Assembly (NCBI RefSeq): GCF_009900715.1
Contig: NZ_JAAAJC010000001.1
Coordinates: 485,216-549,215 of the forward strand
DNA: 64,000 bases
From: Halococcus salsus
GTDB lineage: Archaea > Halobacteriota > Halobacteria > Halobacteriales > Halococcaceae
Direction of reading: 5' to 3'
In this document: piece after piece, positions 7,397 to 14,743 of the stretch
How the letters are laid out: each line of letters starts with the position of its first letter
Numbering within the stretch: the first letter of the stretch is position 1
The notes under the pieces: generated by a model
The model's database searches: none
Told to the model about the DNA's origin: nothing
Seen by the model: the letters and a program-made list of their open reading frames with translations, nothing else
Translations under genes and position numbers: made by a program

Positions 7397-9130
7397 CTAC
7401 AGCACGGTGCCGTGTTTCTTGTCCGGCAGCGACTTCTCGACGTCCTCGTAGAACGCGAACCGGGCGGCGAGCTCGTCGCGGAGCTCGCTCGGCGGGACGA
7501 TCTCGTCGATCACCGTCTCGCTCGCCATCCGGTGGACGTCGATGTCCTCGCGGTAGGCCTCGCGGAGCTCGGCCTCGCGTTCGGCGCGTTCCTCGTCGTC
7601 CTCGATGTCGTCGAGCCGGTTGCGGTAGACCGCGTTGATCGCCGCCTCGGGCCCCATGATCGCGATCTCGCCGGAGGGGAGGCCGAGGGTCGATTCGGGG
7701 TCGTAGGCCGGTCCCGACATGGCGTAGATCCCCGCACCGTAGGCCTTCCTGACGACCACACATTGTTTTGGGACCGTCGCCGACGAGGTGGCGTAGATCA
7801 TCTTCTTGCCCTCTTCGAGGATCCCCTCCTTCTCGACCCCCGACCCCGCCATGAACCCCGGCGTGTCACAGAGGTAGAGGAGTGGAATATTGTAGGCGTC
7901 GCACTTCCAGACGAACTCGGCGGCCTTCTTGGCCGAGTCGGGGAAGATCGCGCCCGCGCGGTGGGCGGGCTGGTTCGCCACGACCCCCACCGGTCGGCCG
8001 TCGATACGGCAGAAGGCGGTGACGATCTCGGGGCCGAACTCGGCACCGAGTTCGAGGGTCGAGCCCTGGTCCGCGACGCGCTCGATCACGTCGTGCATGT
8101 CGTAGCCCCGGTTCGGCCGTTCGGGCACCACCGAGTCGATGCCGGCCGGCGAGCGTGCGGGCGGGCGAGGGTCGGCGCGTGGCGGCTGCTCGTCCGAGTT
8201 GTCCGGGAGGTAGGTGACGAGCTGGGCGACCAGCTCGCGGGCGTGTTCTTCGTCGCGGGCCACCAGATCCGCACTGCCCGATTCGGCCGCGTGGACCTGT
8301 GCCCCGCCGAGATCTTGGAGGTCGATTTTCTCGCCGGTGACCATCTCGACCATCCGGGGTGAGGCGATCGCCATCGCGGACATCCCCTCGACCATCACCG
8401 TGAAGTCAGCGAAGACGGGGGTGTAGGCCGCGCCCGCGATGCACGGCCCGTAGAGCACGCAGATCTGGGGCACGCGCCCCGAAAGCATCGAGTGGTTGTA
8501 GTAGTACTTCCCGATGCCCTCGCGGTTGGCGAAGAAGCCGGTCTGCTGGTCGATCCGGCCACCCGAGGAGTCCATCAGGTAGAGCACCGGTTTGCCGGTC
8601 TTCAGTGCGCGCTGTTGCATCCGGAGGAACTTCTCGACGCCCTTGCCGGCCATGCTGCCGGCTTTGACGGTGAAATCGTTCGCCATCACGTGACAGTCCC
8701 GGCCCTCGAACTCCGCGGCCCCGGTCAGGAGCCCGTCGGCGGGCAACTGGTCGTCGGCGTCGAACTCGGCGAAGCGGCCGTCCTCGAAGGTCAGGCCACC
8801 GTCGAACCACAGGTCGAGCCGGTCGCGGACGAAGAGCTTTCCCTGCTCGTCGAGTCGGTCCTTGTACTTCTCGGGGCCACCACGCTCGATCTCGGCGATC
8901 TCCTCGCGGAGGCGTTTCTCGCGTTCGGTCGGGCCGAGGTCTCGCTCCGGGGCCGGCTCGTCCGTTCCGCTGGATGCGTCGGCCGCCGATTCCGGGGGGT
9001 CAGCGGTCGCCGCGGGCGTTCCGTCGTCGCCGACGTAGACGTCGACCGACTCGCCAACGTGTTCGGCGAGCGCGCTCCCGATGACGCGCGCTTCCTCGTC
9101 GCTCGCCCCGCCGCCGATACGGATGTCCAT
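7397..9130 (-). CDS. Acyl-CoA (propionyl/methylmalonyl) carboxylase beta chain with N-terminal extension
   Basis: 577 residues. The bulk is a biotin-dependent carboxyltransferase with two crotonase-like halves. It shows RIDQQTGFFANREGIG, GPCIAGAAYTP (first oxyanion hole) and VANQPAHRAGAIF plus YGAGIYAMSGP in the second half. It would transfer carboxyl from biotin to acyl-CoA. The first ~45 residues (IRIGGGASDEEARV...) are extra compared with plain beta chains and resemble the small third subunit (epsilon/PccX) of some actinobacterial and haloarchaeal carboxylases. They are joined by an Ala/Ser/Pro-rich acidic linker. No biotin-carboxylase partner lies in the window. The start at 9130 was preferred over 9145 because MDIRI opens the extension. 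Substrate is inferred only. Confidence 0.9.
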   Translation of the reverse strand: MDIRIGGGASDEEARVIGSALAEHVGESVDVYVGDDGTPAATADPPESAADASSGTDEPAPERDLGPTEREKRLREEIAEIERGGPEKYKDRLDEQGKLFVRDRLDLWFDGGLTFEDGRFAEFDADDQLPADGLLTGAAEFEGRDCHVMANDFTVKAGSMAGKGVEKFLRMQQRALKTGKPVLYLMDSSGGRIDQQTGFFANREGIGKYYYNHSMLSGRVPQICVLYGPCIAGAAYTPVFADFTVMVEGMSAMAIASPRMVEMVTGEKIDLQDLGGAQVHAAESGSADLVARDEEHARELVAQLVTYLPDNSDEQPPRADPRPPARSPAGIDSVVPERPNRGYDMHDVIERVADQGSTLELGAEFGPEIVTAFCRIDGRPVGVVANQPAHRAGAIFPDSAKKAAEFVWKCDAYNIPLLYLCDTPGFMAGSGVEKEGILEEGKKMIYATSSATVPKQCVVVRKAYGAGIYAMSGPAYDPESTLGLPSGEIAIMGPEAAINAVYRNRLDDIEDDEERAEREAELREAYREDIDVHRMASETVIDEIVPPSELRDELAARFAFYEDVEKSLPDKKHGTVL

Positions 9131-9190
9131 ACTCACCCTGCGCAAGAATTGCGGAAAGCGTTTTCCATGTTCCCGGCGATCGTTCGAGAA

Positions 9191-9355
9191 CTATTCCGCG
9201 TCGGTGGGGCCGTCGCCCCGCCGCCGGTCCCTGAGCGCGCGGTAGGCCTCGACCGAGAACGCGACCCCGCCGATCGCGAGCGCCCCGAGCGCCAGCACCC
9301 ACGGTCCGCGTTGGTCGTCCGCGGTTCGTGCGTCGTGGTCGGCCACGTCACTCAC
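9191..9355 (-). CDS. Small single-pass membrane protein
   Basis: A 54-residue protein with a GTG start overlapping the end of the fructose-bisphosphatase gene (GTGAGTGA). An acidic, polar N-terminus is followed by one membrane helix ([20 protein letters not shown], about 19-38) and a basic RDRRRG flank. Tight overlap places it as the last gene of the fba-fbp operon. Function is unknown; it resembles many short haloarchaeal membrane peptides of undefined role. Confidence 0.65.
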   Translation of the reverse strand: MSDVADHDARTADDQRGPWVLALGALAIGGVAFSVEAYRALRDRRRGDGPTDAE

Positions 9356-10250
9356 CGTCCGCGAGCGCGTCTTCGAGCCGGTCGATGAGGTCGCGGTTCC
9401 CGAGGTAGACGGGTACGCGGTCGTGGAGGTCGTCGGGCTCGACGTCGAGCAAGGAGCGCTCGCCGTCGGAGGAGGCCCCACCCGCCGCCTCCACGATGGC
9501 GGCCATCGGGTTGGCCTCGAACTGGAGTCGGAGCTTTCCGTCGGGGTTGGATTCGAGCGCGGGGTAGGCGAATATACCCCCATACGTCAGGACCTGGTTC
9601 ACGTCGCCGATCATCGCGCCGCCGTAGCGGAGCTTGAGCTCCCCTTCGATCTCGCGGGCGTAGTCGGTGAACGCGGGCGTCCAGTCGGGCACCCGTCCGC
9701 CGAAGCCGTAGACCGTCGGTTCCTCGGGGAGTTCGACGCCCTCCGTCGCGACGTGGCGCTCGCCGTCTCGCGGGCGTTGCCCGCTCGACGAATCCGAGGC
9801 GCTTCGCGCCTCGCCGTCCTCGATGACGTACTCGGTCGTTTCGCCGTCGACGGCGGCCATCATCGTCGTGATCGGGCCGTAGAGGGTGTAGACCGCGGCC
9901 ACGAGGTCGTGCCCGCTCGCGGGGAGCGGCGCGTCGTAGACCCCGACGATGGTGCCCATCGAGTTGTTGGGTTTGATGTTCGAGGAGCCGTCGAGCGGGT
10001 CGACCGCGACCGCGAGCCCCGAGCCGTCCTCGATGACCTCGTCGCGTTCCTCGCTGGCGTAGCTCCCGATACCGTCGATGGCGAGCAGACGCTCTTCGAG
10101 CAACCGGTCGGCGTGGACGTCCGCCGCGAGCTGCGTCTCGCCGCTGGGGTTCTCGCCGTCCTGGTACTCGCGCCGGCCGACCAGTCCCCCCCTGATCTCG
10201 GGAGCGGTTTCGGCGAGGGTGTCGAGGACCGCCTCGACGGTGTCGCTCAT
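9348..10250 (-). CDS. fbp: Fructose-1,6-bisphosphatase class I
   Basis: 300 residues. Class I FBPase dephosphorylates fructose 1,6-bisphosphate in gluconeogenesis. The metal and phosphate motif DPLDGSSN (residues 84-91) and the upstream SEERDE acidic pair are visible, as is [13 protein letters not shown] and the C-terminal [11 protein letters not shown]. An extra polar stretch (about 144-166) is encoded by a segment with a perfect hairpin. The start overlaps the stop of the aldolase gene upstream, so aldolase and phosphatase are co-transcribed. The frame is open far upstream, but MSDTVEAV is the only start not buried in fba. Confidence 0.95.
   Translation of the reverse strand: MSDTVEAVLDTLAETAPEIRGGLVGRREYQDGENPSGETQLAADVHADRLLEERLLAIDGIGSYASEERDEVIEDGSGLAVAVDPLDGSSNIKPNNSMGTIVGVYDAPLPASGHDLVAAVYTLYGPITTMMAAVDGETTEYVIEDGEARSASDSSSGQRPRDGERHVATEGVELPEEPTVYGFGGRVPDWTPAFTDYAREIEGELKLRYGGAMIGDVNQVLTYGGIFAYPALESNPDGKLRLQFEANPMAAIVEAAGGASSDGERSLLDVEPDDLHDRVPVYLGNRDLIDRLEDALADGE
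9795..9813. repeat. Perfect short hairpin inside an fbp insertion
   Basis: Eight-base arms cgaggcgc / gcgcctcg flank a three-base loop. It sits in the part of fbp that encodes the poorly conserved Ala/Ser/Arg-rich loop. A second, shorter G/C inverted repeat lies just before it at about 9768-9782. Confidence 0.6.
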
Positions 10251-11044
10251 TCTGACAGCGCGGCGTCGACCGACGCGCCCTCGTGGATGACGGCTCCGAG
10301 CGCGTCGAGGATCTGGGTGGGGTTCTCGCGCTGCCAGACGTTCCGGCCGACGGCGAGCCCCGACCCGCCGGCGTCCATCACGGCCTTCACGTCGTTGAGG
10401 AACGCCTCGTCGGAGACCTTCGACCCACCGGACATCACGACCTCGATGCCGTTCTCGCCGCCGGCGGCCTGAACGGTGTGCTCCATCGCCTCGCGGCTGC
10501 CGGGATACTTGACCTTCGCGACGTCGGCACCGAGTTCGAGCGCCTCGCGGGCGGCGTAGGCGATGGTGTCGCCGCTCGTGTCGTTCTTGAGCCCCTGTCC
10601 GCGGGGATACGACCACATCACCATCGGCAGGTCGTGGTCGCGGGCGGCCTCCTGGGCGTCGCGGAACTCCTCGGCCATCGCGATCTCGTTGTTCGACCCG
10701 CCGTAGAGGGTGAAGCCGAGCGCGTCGGCTCCGATGTCGGCGGCGTACTCGACCGAGCAGTTCACTGCGCTGTCGGGCTCGCCCATCCAGAGGTTCGAGG
10801 TCCCGTTGAGCTTGACGAGCAGGGAGACGTCGTCCTCGTAGGAGGGATAGTAGCCCTCGGCGAGCCCCTTCTGGACCGCGAGCGAGGTGACGGCGTCGTG
10901 AGTGGCGGCCTCGAACACCGTCTCCGGGTCCATCCGTTCCGGGAGGTCGGTGAAGTCCGAGGGGCCGTGTTCGAGCCCGTGGTCGTAGGCGAGGATCAGT
11001 ATGTTGCCGTCGCGTGCGAGCGGCGAGTTCTCGAGCGGAAGCAT
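10247..11044 (-). CDS. fba: Archaeal class I fructose-bisphosphate aldolase
   Basis: 265-residue DhnA-type Schiff-base aldolase, interconverting fructose 1,6-bisphosphate with dihydroxyacetone phosphate and glyceraldehyde 3-phosphate. YDHGLEHGP (about 20-28), WSYPRG (Tyr146, matching the catalytic Tyr of archaeal aldolases) and VAKVKYPG with the Schiff-base Lys at 177/179 are visible, followed by the phosphate-binding VMSGGSKV and [10 protein letters not shown]. It is first in an operon with fbp (4-base overlap), so both enzymes for reversible hexose formation are made together. MLPLENSPL was chosen as start; the longer open frame upstream has no family similarity. Confidence 0.95.
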   Translation of the reverse strand: MLPLENSPLARDGNILILAYDHGLEHGPSDFTDLPERMDPETVFEAATHDAVTSLAVQKGLAEGYYPSYEDDVSLLVKLNGTSNLWMGEPDSAVNCSVEYAADIGADALGFTLYGGSNNEIAMAEEFRDAQEAARDHDLPMVMWSYPRGQGLKNDTSGDTIAYAAREALELGADVAKVKYPGSREAMEHTVQAAGGENGIEVVMSGGSKVSDEAFLNDVKAVMDAGGSGLAVGRNVWQRENPTQILDALGAVIHEGASVDAALSE

Positions 11045-11152
11045 CGGTCGGACGTCCGCCGAGGACCGACTAATAGTTTGTGTGAGCCCGCCGAATCCAC
11101 GCCCCTGCTCCGGCCGGAAAAACGATCGGGAGGAACGTCGGGAAACGGATAG

Positions 11153-11160
11153 GGTATAAG
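11153..11160 (+). promoter_or_regulatory. TATA box for the DHH phosphoesterase gene
   Basis: ggtataag ends 26 bases before the ATG at 11187, the usual distance for a leaderless haloarchaeal transcript. This supports 11187 against the alternative in-frame starts at 11160 and 11214. Confidence 0.6.
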
Positions 11161-11186
11161 TGTCCCCGTCACAGACGGGACAGATA

Positions 11187-12626
11187 ATGAGCACCGGCAT
11201 CACGATGGCCTCGATGTCGACCTACGCCATTCTGGGGTGTGGAAGCGTCGGCTACGCCGTCGCCGAGGACCTCGTCGACGAGGGCAAGGACGTCCTCATC
11301 ATCGACGTCGACGACGGTCGGGTCGAGGCACTTCGTGACCAGGACCTGAACGCCAAGACCGCGGACATCGGCGACGAGGCGGTGCCGGAGGCGGTCGCCG
11401 ACCGCGACGTCCTCCTGATCCTCTCGACGGACATCGAGGCCAACCGGGCCGCGATCGAGAACGTCCGGGCCGACGGCAGCGAGCAGTTCATCATCGCCCG
11501 GGCGTCGGACCCGGTGACCGCCGACGAGCTTCGCGAGGCGGGTGCGGACGCCGTGGTCAACCCCTCGAAGGTGATCGCCGACGCCGCGCTCCGCGCGCTC
11601 GAGACTGGGGAACTCGAACACAAGGCCCGCCGGCTCGCCGACGTCCTCGACGACACCGAAGAGCAGCTCGCGATCCTCGCGAACGACAACCCGGGCCCGG
11701 ACTCGATCGCGAGCGCGGTCGCGCTCCAGGCGATCGCCGAGGCCCGCGGTATCGAAGCCGACATCCTCTACGACGGCGAGATCGGTCACCAGGAGGACCG
11801 CGCGTTCGTCAACCTGATCGGGGTCGAACTCCTCGCGCGCGACGCGGTGGAGTTCGATGCGTACGACCGCCTCGCGCTCGTCGACCACGCCCAGTCGATG
11901 GAGCGGGCAATCGAACGCCCGATCGACGTGCTGATCGACCACCACGAGCCCGAAGAGGAGTACGAGGCGGCGTTCGTCGACGTCCGTGCCGACGTCTCCT
12001 CGACCTCGACGATCCTCACGAAGTACGTCCAGGAGTTCGACCTCAACCTCGACGAGGCGGTCGCGACCGCCCTCCTCTACGGGATCCGGGCCGAGACCCT
12101 CGACTTCAAACGCGACACCACGCCCGCGGACCTCACCGCGGCCTCGTACCTCTATCCGTTCGCCGACCACGATACCTTAGAGCAGGTCGAATCGCCCTCG
12201 ATGAGCCCCGAGACCCTCGACGTGCTCGCCGAAGCCATCAGAAACCGCGAGGTCAAGGGCTCCCACCTCGTCTCGAACGCGGGCTACATCCACGACCGCG
12301 ACGCGCTCGCACGCGCGGCCCAGCACCTCCTCAATCTGGAGGGGGTGACCACCTCCGCGGTCTTCGCGATCGACGACGAACGGATCACCCTCTCGGCGCG
12401 TTCGAAGGACATCCGGATCAACGTCCGGAACGTGCTCGAGGACGCCTTCGAGGAGGTCGGCGAGGCGGTGGGCCACTCCACCGACGCCACGGTCACCATC
12501 CCGCTCGGTATCTTCACCGGGCTCGAGACCTCCGACGACAACCGCGAGACGCTGCTTCGGCTCACCGAACAGGCGGTCAGACGAAAGCTCTTCGCCGCGC
12601 TCGGCGTCGACGACAACGGGAACTAG
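11187..12626 (+). CDS. DHH-family phosphoesterase with N-terminal TrkA-N (RCK) domain
   Basis: 479 residues in two parts. The N-terminal Rossmann-like TrkA-N/RCK domain (ILGCGSVGYAVAEDLV, about 13-28; IIDVDDGRVEAL) would bind NAD(H) or a nucleotide. A DHH-DHHA1 phosphoesterase follows, with NDNPGPDSIAS (motif I), LVDHAQ (motif III) and IDHHEPEEEY (DHH motif IV). Such proteins hydrolyse small nucleotides such as nanoRNA or cyclic dinucleotides, or act as RecJ-like exonucleases. The substrate here is unknown. The regulatory domain suggests activity tuned by a cofactor. Its stop overlaps the stop of the convergent PRC-barrel gene. Confidence 0.88.
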   Translation: MSTGITMASMSTYAILGCGSVGYAVAEDLVDEGKDVLIIDVDDGRVEALRDQDLNAKTADIGDEAVPEAVADRDVLLILSTDIEANRAAIENVRADGSEQFIIARASDPVTADELREAGADAVVNPSKVIADAALRALETGELEHKARRLADVLDDTEEQLAILANDNPGPDSIASAVALQAIAEARGIEADILYDGEIGHQEDRAFVNLIGVELLARDAVEFDAYDRLALVDHAQSMERAIERPIDVLIDHHEPEEEYEAAFVDVRADVSSTSTILTKYVQEFDLNLDEAVATALLYGIRAETLDFKRDTTPADLTAASYLYPFADHDTLEQVESPSMSPETLDVLAEAIRNREVKGSHLVSNAGYIHDRDALARAAQHLLNLEGVTTSAVFAIDDERITLSARSKDIRINVRNVLEDAFEEVGEAVGHSTDATVTIPLGIFTGLETSDDNRETLLRLTEQAVRRKLFAALGVDDNGN

Positions 12627-12919
12627 GCGGCGGCCTCGGTGTCGCTCTCCTCGTCGGGTTCGCGGAGGCGCTCGATCACGTCGCTCACGAGCACGATGTC
12701 GCCCACCGACCGGACCCACCGGAACGGCACGATCACACCGGAAGCACCGCGTGCCCGCCCCGAGAGCGCCTCGCGGTTCAGCCCGCCGACCGCGAGCCCC
12801 GTGACGAACTCGGTGTCGAGGTCGAGCCGCACGTCCTCGATCTCGCCGACGTAGGTGCCGTTCGTGGAGTAGACGTCACGGCCGACGAGCGTCCCGATCT
12901 CCGTCTGTGTCGCATCCAT
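12623..12919 (-). CDS. PRC-barrel domain protein
   Basis: 98 residues, essentially one PRC-barrel: GTLVGRDVYSTNGTYVGEIEDV (split here as GTLVGRDVYS then NGTYVGEIEDV), VTGLAVGG, GVIVPFRWVRSVGDIVLV, then an acidic tail. Small PRC-barrel proteins of this size are known in Haloferax as the CdpB cell-division proteins that bind SepF. This one could be such a protein or another PRC paralogue, and the sequence alone does not decide. It has its own promoter (ttaag element about 30 bases upstream). The last bases overlap the stop codon of the DHH gene, so transcripts meet tail to tail. Confidence 0.82.
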   Translation of the reverse strand: MDATQTEIGTLVGRDVYSTNGTYVGEIEDVRLDLDTEFVTGLAVGGLNREALSGRARGASGVIVPFRWVRSVGDIVLVSDVIERLREPDEESDTEAAA

Positions 12920-13261
12920 ATCCGGAAGTGCCCCGACGGGAACTTAACTGTTGGCGAGTCGCGGTCATCCATCGATCGCTCGACGGCGTCCCGCTACGAC
13001 CACTGGGGTTACTTGGCCGGCCTCGCATCGTTCCGGAACGGGCTATGCGTACCATCAGTACAAACGAAACGATATGTGCTGTTTGCGCGTAAAGCGGGGA
13101 CAGCGGGAATCGGATGTCAGAACTCGGTGATGAACCGGTTCACTCGGTCGTCGGTCAGCCGATTGAAGACCGGTCGCCGTTCCTCGCTCGGCTCTTCAAC
13201 TCGTTCCACGAAGTCGCTCCGGTCGCTGGTCTTCGATTCGTTTGCGGGGTCCCGTGAGCGG
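12920..13261. other. 342-base stretch with no confident gene
   Basis: The first 40 bases hold the PRC-barrel promoter (ttaa element near 12943-12947 on the minus strand). The rest is slightly lower in G+C and contains short open frames on both strands. One is a 47-residue plus-strand frame (13114-13257, MSELGDEPVH...). The other is a minus-strand frame running into vapC whose end reads like protein (FVERVEEPSEERRPVF). Neither has a recognisable family, promoter or ribosome site. It may be the decayed remains of another gene of the adjacent toxin cluster. Confidence 0.4.
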
Positions 13262-13645
13262 TCAGTAGGTCTCGACTTCGATCCCGCCGACTCGTTCGAA
13301 CTCACGGACGTTGCGTGTGAGGAGCCGTCGATCGCCGCTCCCGGCGGCTGTCGCGGCGATGAGTGCGTCCACGTCACCGATCTGCTCGCCTGCGGACCGA
13401 AGCGCTCGCTGGATTTCGACGGCCTTCTGTGAGATCGGACCCGTGAGGGGATGAACCCTCATCAGGTCTGTTGTTGTGTCGTAGCGGTCGCGCTCGTTCT
13501 TCCCTCGGAGGCCTATCCCGACCTCGTAGACGGTGAGTGCCGATAGTCCGACCAACACTTCGTCGTTGTGTAGCTCGTCGAGCTTCGCCTTCGCTTCGGG
13601 ATCGTTGTCGATGAGATCGATAACGAACGTCGTGTCCAGTATCAT
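13262..13645 (-). CDS. vapC: VapC-type PIN-domain toxin of a three-gene module
   Basis: 127 residues. MILDTTFVIDLIDND supplies the first PIN aspartate (D4), VYEVGIGLRG the glutamate (about 41), and IGDVDALIAATA the third acid. RRLLTRNVREFERV is the usual VapC C-terminal loop, ending IEVETY. It is probably a Mg2+-dependent RNase toxin. It follows the HicB-like gene by 5 bases and is the last gene of the wHTH/HicB-like/PIN operon read from 14366 leftwards. All catalytic acids are intact. Confidence 0.9.
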   Translation of the reverse strand: MILDTTFVIDLIDNDPEAKAKLDELHNDEVLVGLSALTVYEVGIGLRGKNERDRYDTTTDLMRVHPLTGPISQKAVEIQRALRSAGEQIGDVDALIAATAAGSGDRRLLTRNVREFERVGGIEVETY

Positions 13646-13650
13646 TCGTC

Positions 13651-14088
13651 TCAGCGCTTCTTCGAAAGTTCGTGACGAGTCCGGCCGACTCGTCGATCGA
13701 ACTGGTCGCGGAACTCACGTGAGCGCTCCCGCAGACGACCGCTCTCCGCCTCGTCGAGCATCCCAACCAGGTCGTAGAGCGGGGTAGTCGATCGGTACGA
13801 GGTGTCCCCTTCTTCGAGCCCCATCGCCACGTTGTCTCGGGCTTCGAGAAGATCGCCCGCCGCTTCGGCAGACCTATCCAGCGCCTCCAGAGCCGCTTCG
13901 GTGTCCTCGTCGTGGTTCGCTCGAAGCCCCTCTCTTCTCGCTTCCCTAGCGTGTTCACGGGCCGACAGGAGCGCCTCCTGTGCTGTTTCCCCACTTCCAG
14001 TGACCCCCGCGGGCGCTAACTCTGCCAGCCACTCCCCCTCCTGGGTCTCCGTGAGTGTTATCCGTTGTTTGTCAGCGTCGGCACTCAT
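13651..14088 (-). CDS. HicB-like protein, probable antitoxin of the PIN toxin
   Basis: 145 residues. The first ~45 form a HicB-like partial RNase H fold (ITLTETQEGEWLAELAPAG, then GSGETAQEALLSAREHA). The remainder is charged and helical, ending in a basic RRVGRTRHELSKKR. HicB domains normally neutralise HicA toxins, but here the partner immediately downstream is a PIN ribonuclease and no HicA is present. Its start overlaps the stop of the winged-helix gene (ATGA at 14085-14088). An antitoxin role is inferred from domain and position. Confidence 0.75.
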   Translation of the reverse strand: MSADADKQRITLTETQEGEWLAELAPAGVTGSGETAQEALLSAREHAREARREGLRANHDEDTEAALEALDRSAEAAGDLLEARDNVAMGLEEGDTSYRSTTPLYDLVGMLDEAESGRLRERSREFRDQFDRRVGRTRHELSKKR

Positions 14089-14366
14089 GCTCTCACCTCC
14101 TGATCCTGTCCATCGGTAGGCTCACCGCTGGCGGGCCACCAAACGACGATCGCCCCACGAACATCGCGTCGTTCGACTTCACCACGGTCGGCCAGTTCGT
14201 TTAGCTTCAGACGTGCTGCTTCGCGGCTACAACCGAGCGCGTCCGCGACGTCGCCGGTCGCCATGAACGGGTCCACGGCGTTGGCGAGCACTGCAAGCAC
14301 CCGATCGGGCGTCACCGTCTCCACGTACCGCCCGTTTTCGTTCCGCTCTCGATCGCCCTGAGCCAT
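14085..14366 (-). CDS. Winged-helix DNA-binding protein, first gene of the PIN module
   Basis: 93 residues. After a polar start (ERNENGRYVETVTPDRVLAV), a helix-turn-helix is evident: FMATGDVADALGCSREAARLKLNELADRGEV (described from about residue 34 to 64), followed by a beta wing ending VVWWP. This is a common haloarchaeal MarR/ArsR-like winged helix. It is translationally coupled to the HicB-like gene and so probably represses its own operon, giving a three-component system in which DNA binding and toxin neutralisation are on separate proteins. Confidence 0.8.
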   Translation of the reverse strand: MAQGDRERNENGRYVETVTPDRVLAVLANAVDPFMATGDVADALGCSREAARLKLNELADRGEVERRDVRGAIVVWWPASGEPTDGQDQEVRA

Positions 14367-14481
14367 GACCGCTCTACGCCGAGAGACGGAATAAGCCTAT
14401 TGGCGCACTACCAATGGATAGCTTCGTGACCTCCACTCTGTTGTTTCGGGCGGGTAACGGTCCGATGCAAAGAGCGTTTCT

Positions 14482-14646
14482 TCAGAACGGATTGTACGTG
14501 CCGTTGATGTCCCACTCGTGGATACAGTGGGCGTCACCCTCGCGCGCGATCCGCCAGTTGGTCTCCTCGTCGTTCCAGACGTCCTGCCGACCGCACAGCA
14601 CGCACTCGCGCTCCTGGGGCGGGGAGAGGGGTTCCGGTTCGCTCAT
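14482..14646 (-). CDS. HEWD-family small zinc-ribbon-like protein
   Basis: 54 residues. A CVLCGRQDVW pair of cysteines is followed by a second Cys/His pair (GDAHCIHEWDINGTYNPF). CxxC plus CxH could bind one zinc ion. The terminal HEWD motif names a family restricted to haloarchaea, as far as I know. It is monocistronic, between the toxin module and the catalase, with no hint of function from its neighbours. The open frame extends upstream, but MSEPEPLSPP is the only start that keeps just the conserved part. Confidence 0.75.
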   Translation of the reverse strand: MSEPEPLSPPQERECVLCGRQDVWNDEETNWRIAREGDAHCIHEWDINGTYNPF

Positions 14647-14743
14647 ACCACCGAATCGGCGGCAGCGGACATTAATCGTACGGGCAGGAGGGCCCGGCGG
14701 CGCGATCGGGTCGGGAAACCGGAAGAACGAAGCCGAGGACCGC

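Noticed and set aside
10251-10616. Upstream extension of the fructose-bisphosphatase frame
   Set aside because: It overlaps the aldolase gene in another frame and has no similarity to FBPase. The MSDTVEAV start is a good fit for the family.
13114-13257. A 47-residue plus-strand open frame in the gap before vapC
   Set aside because: It has an ATG and reasonable composition, but it faces the minus-strand frame, has no recognisable TATA element or family, and could be chance.
13117-13377. Minus-strand frame overlapping the end of vapC
   Set aside because: The 86-residue frame shares most of its upstream half with vapC in another frame. The end (FVERVEEPSEERRPVF...) looks somewhat protein-like, but there is no start after vapC, no family and no promoter.
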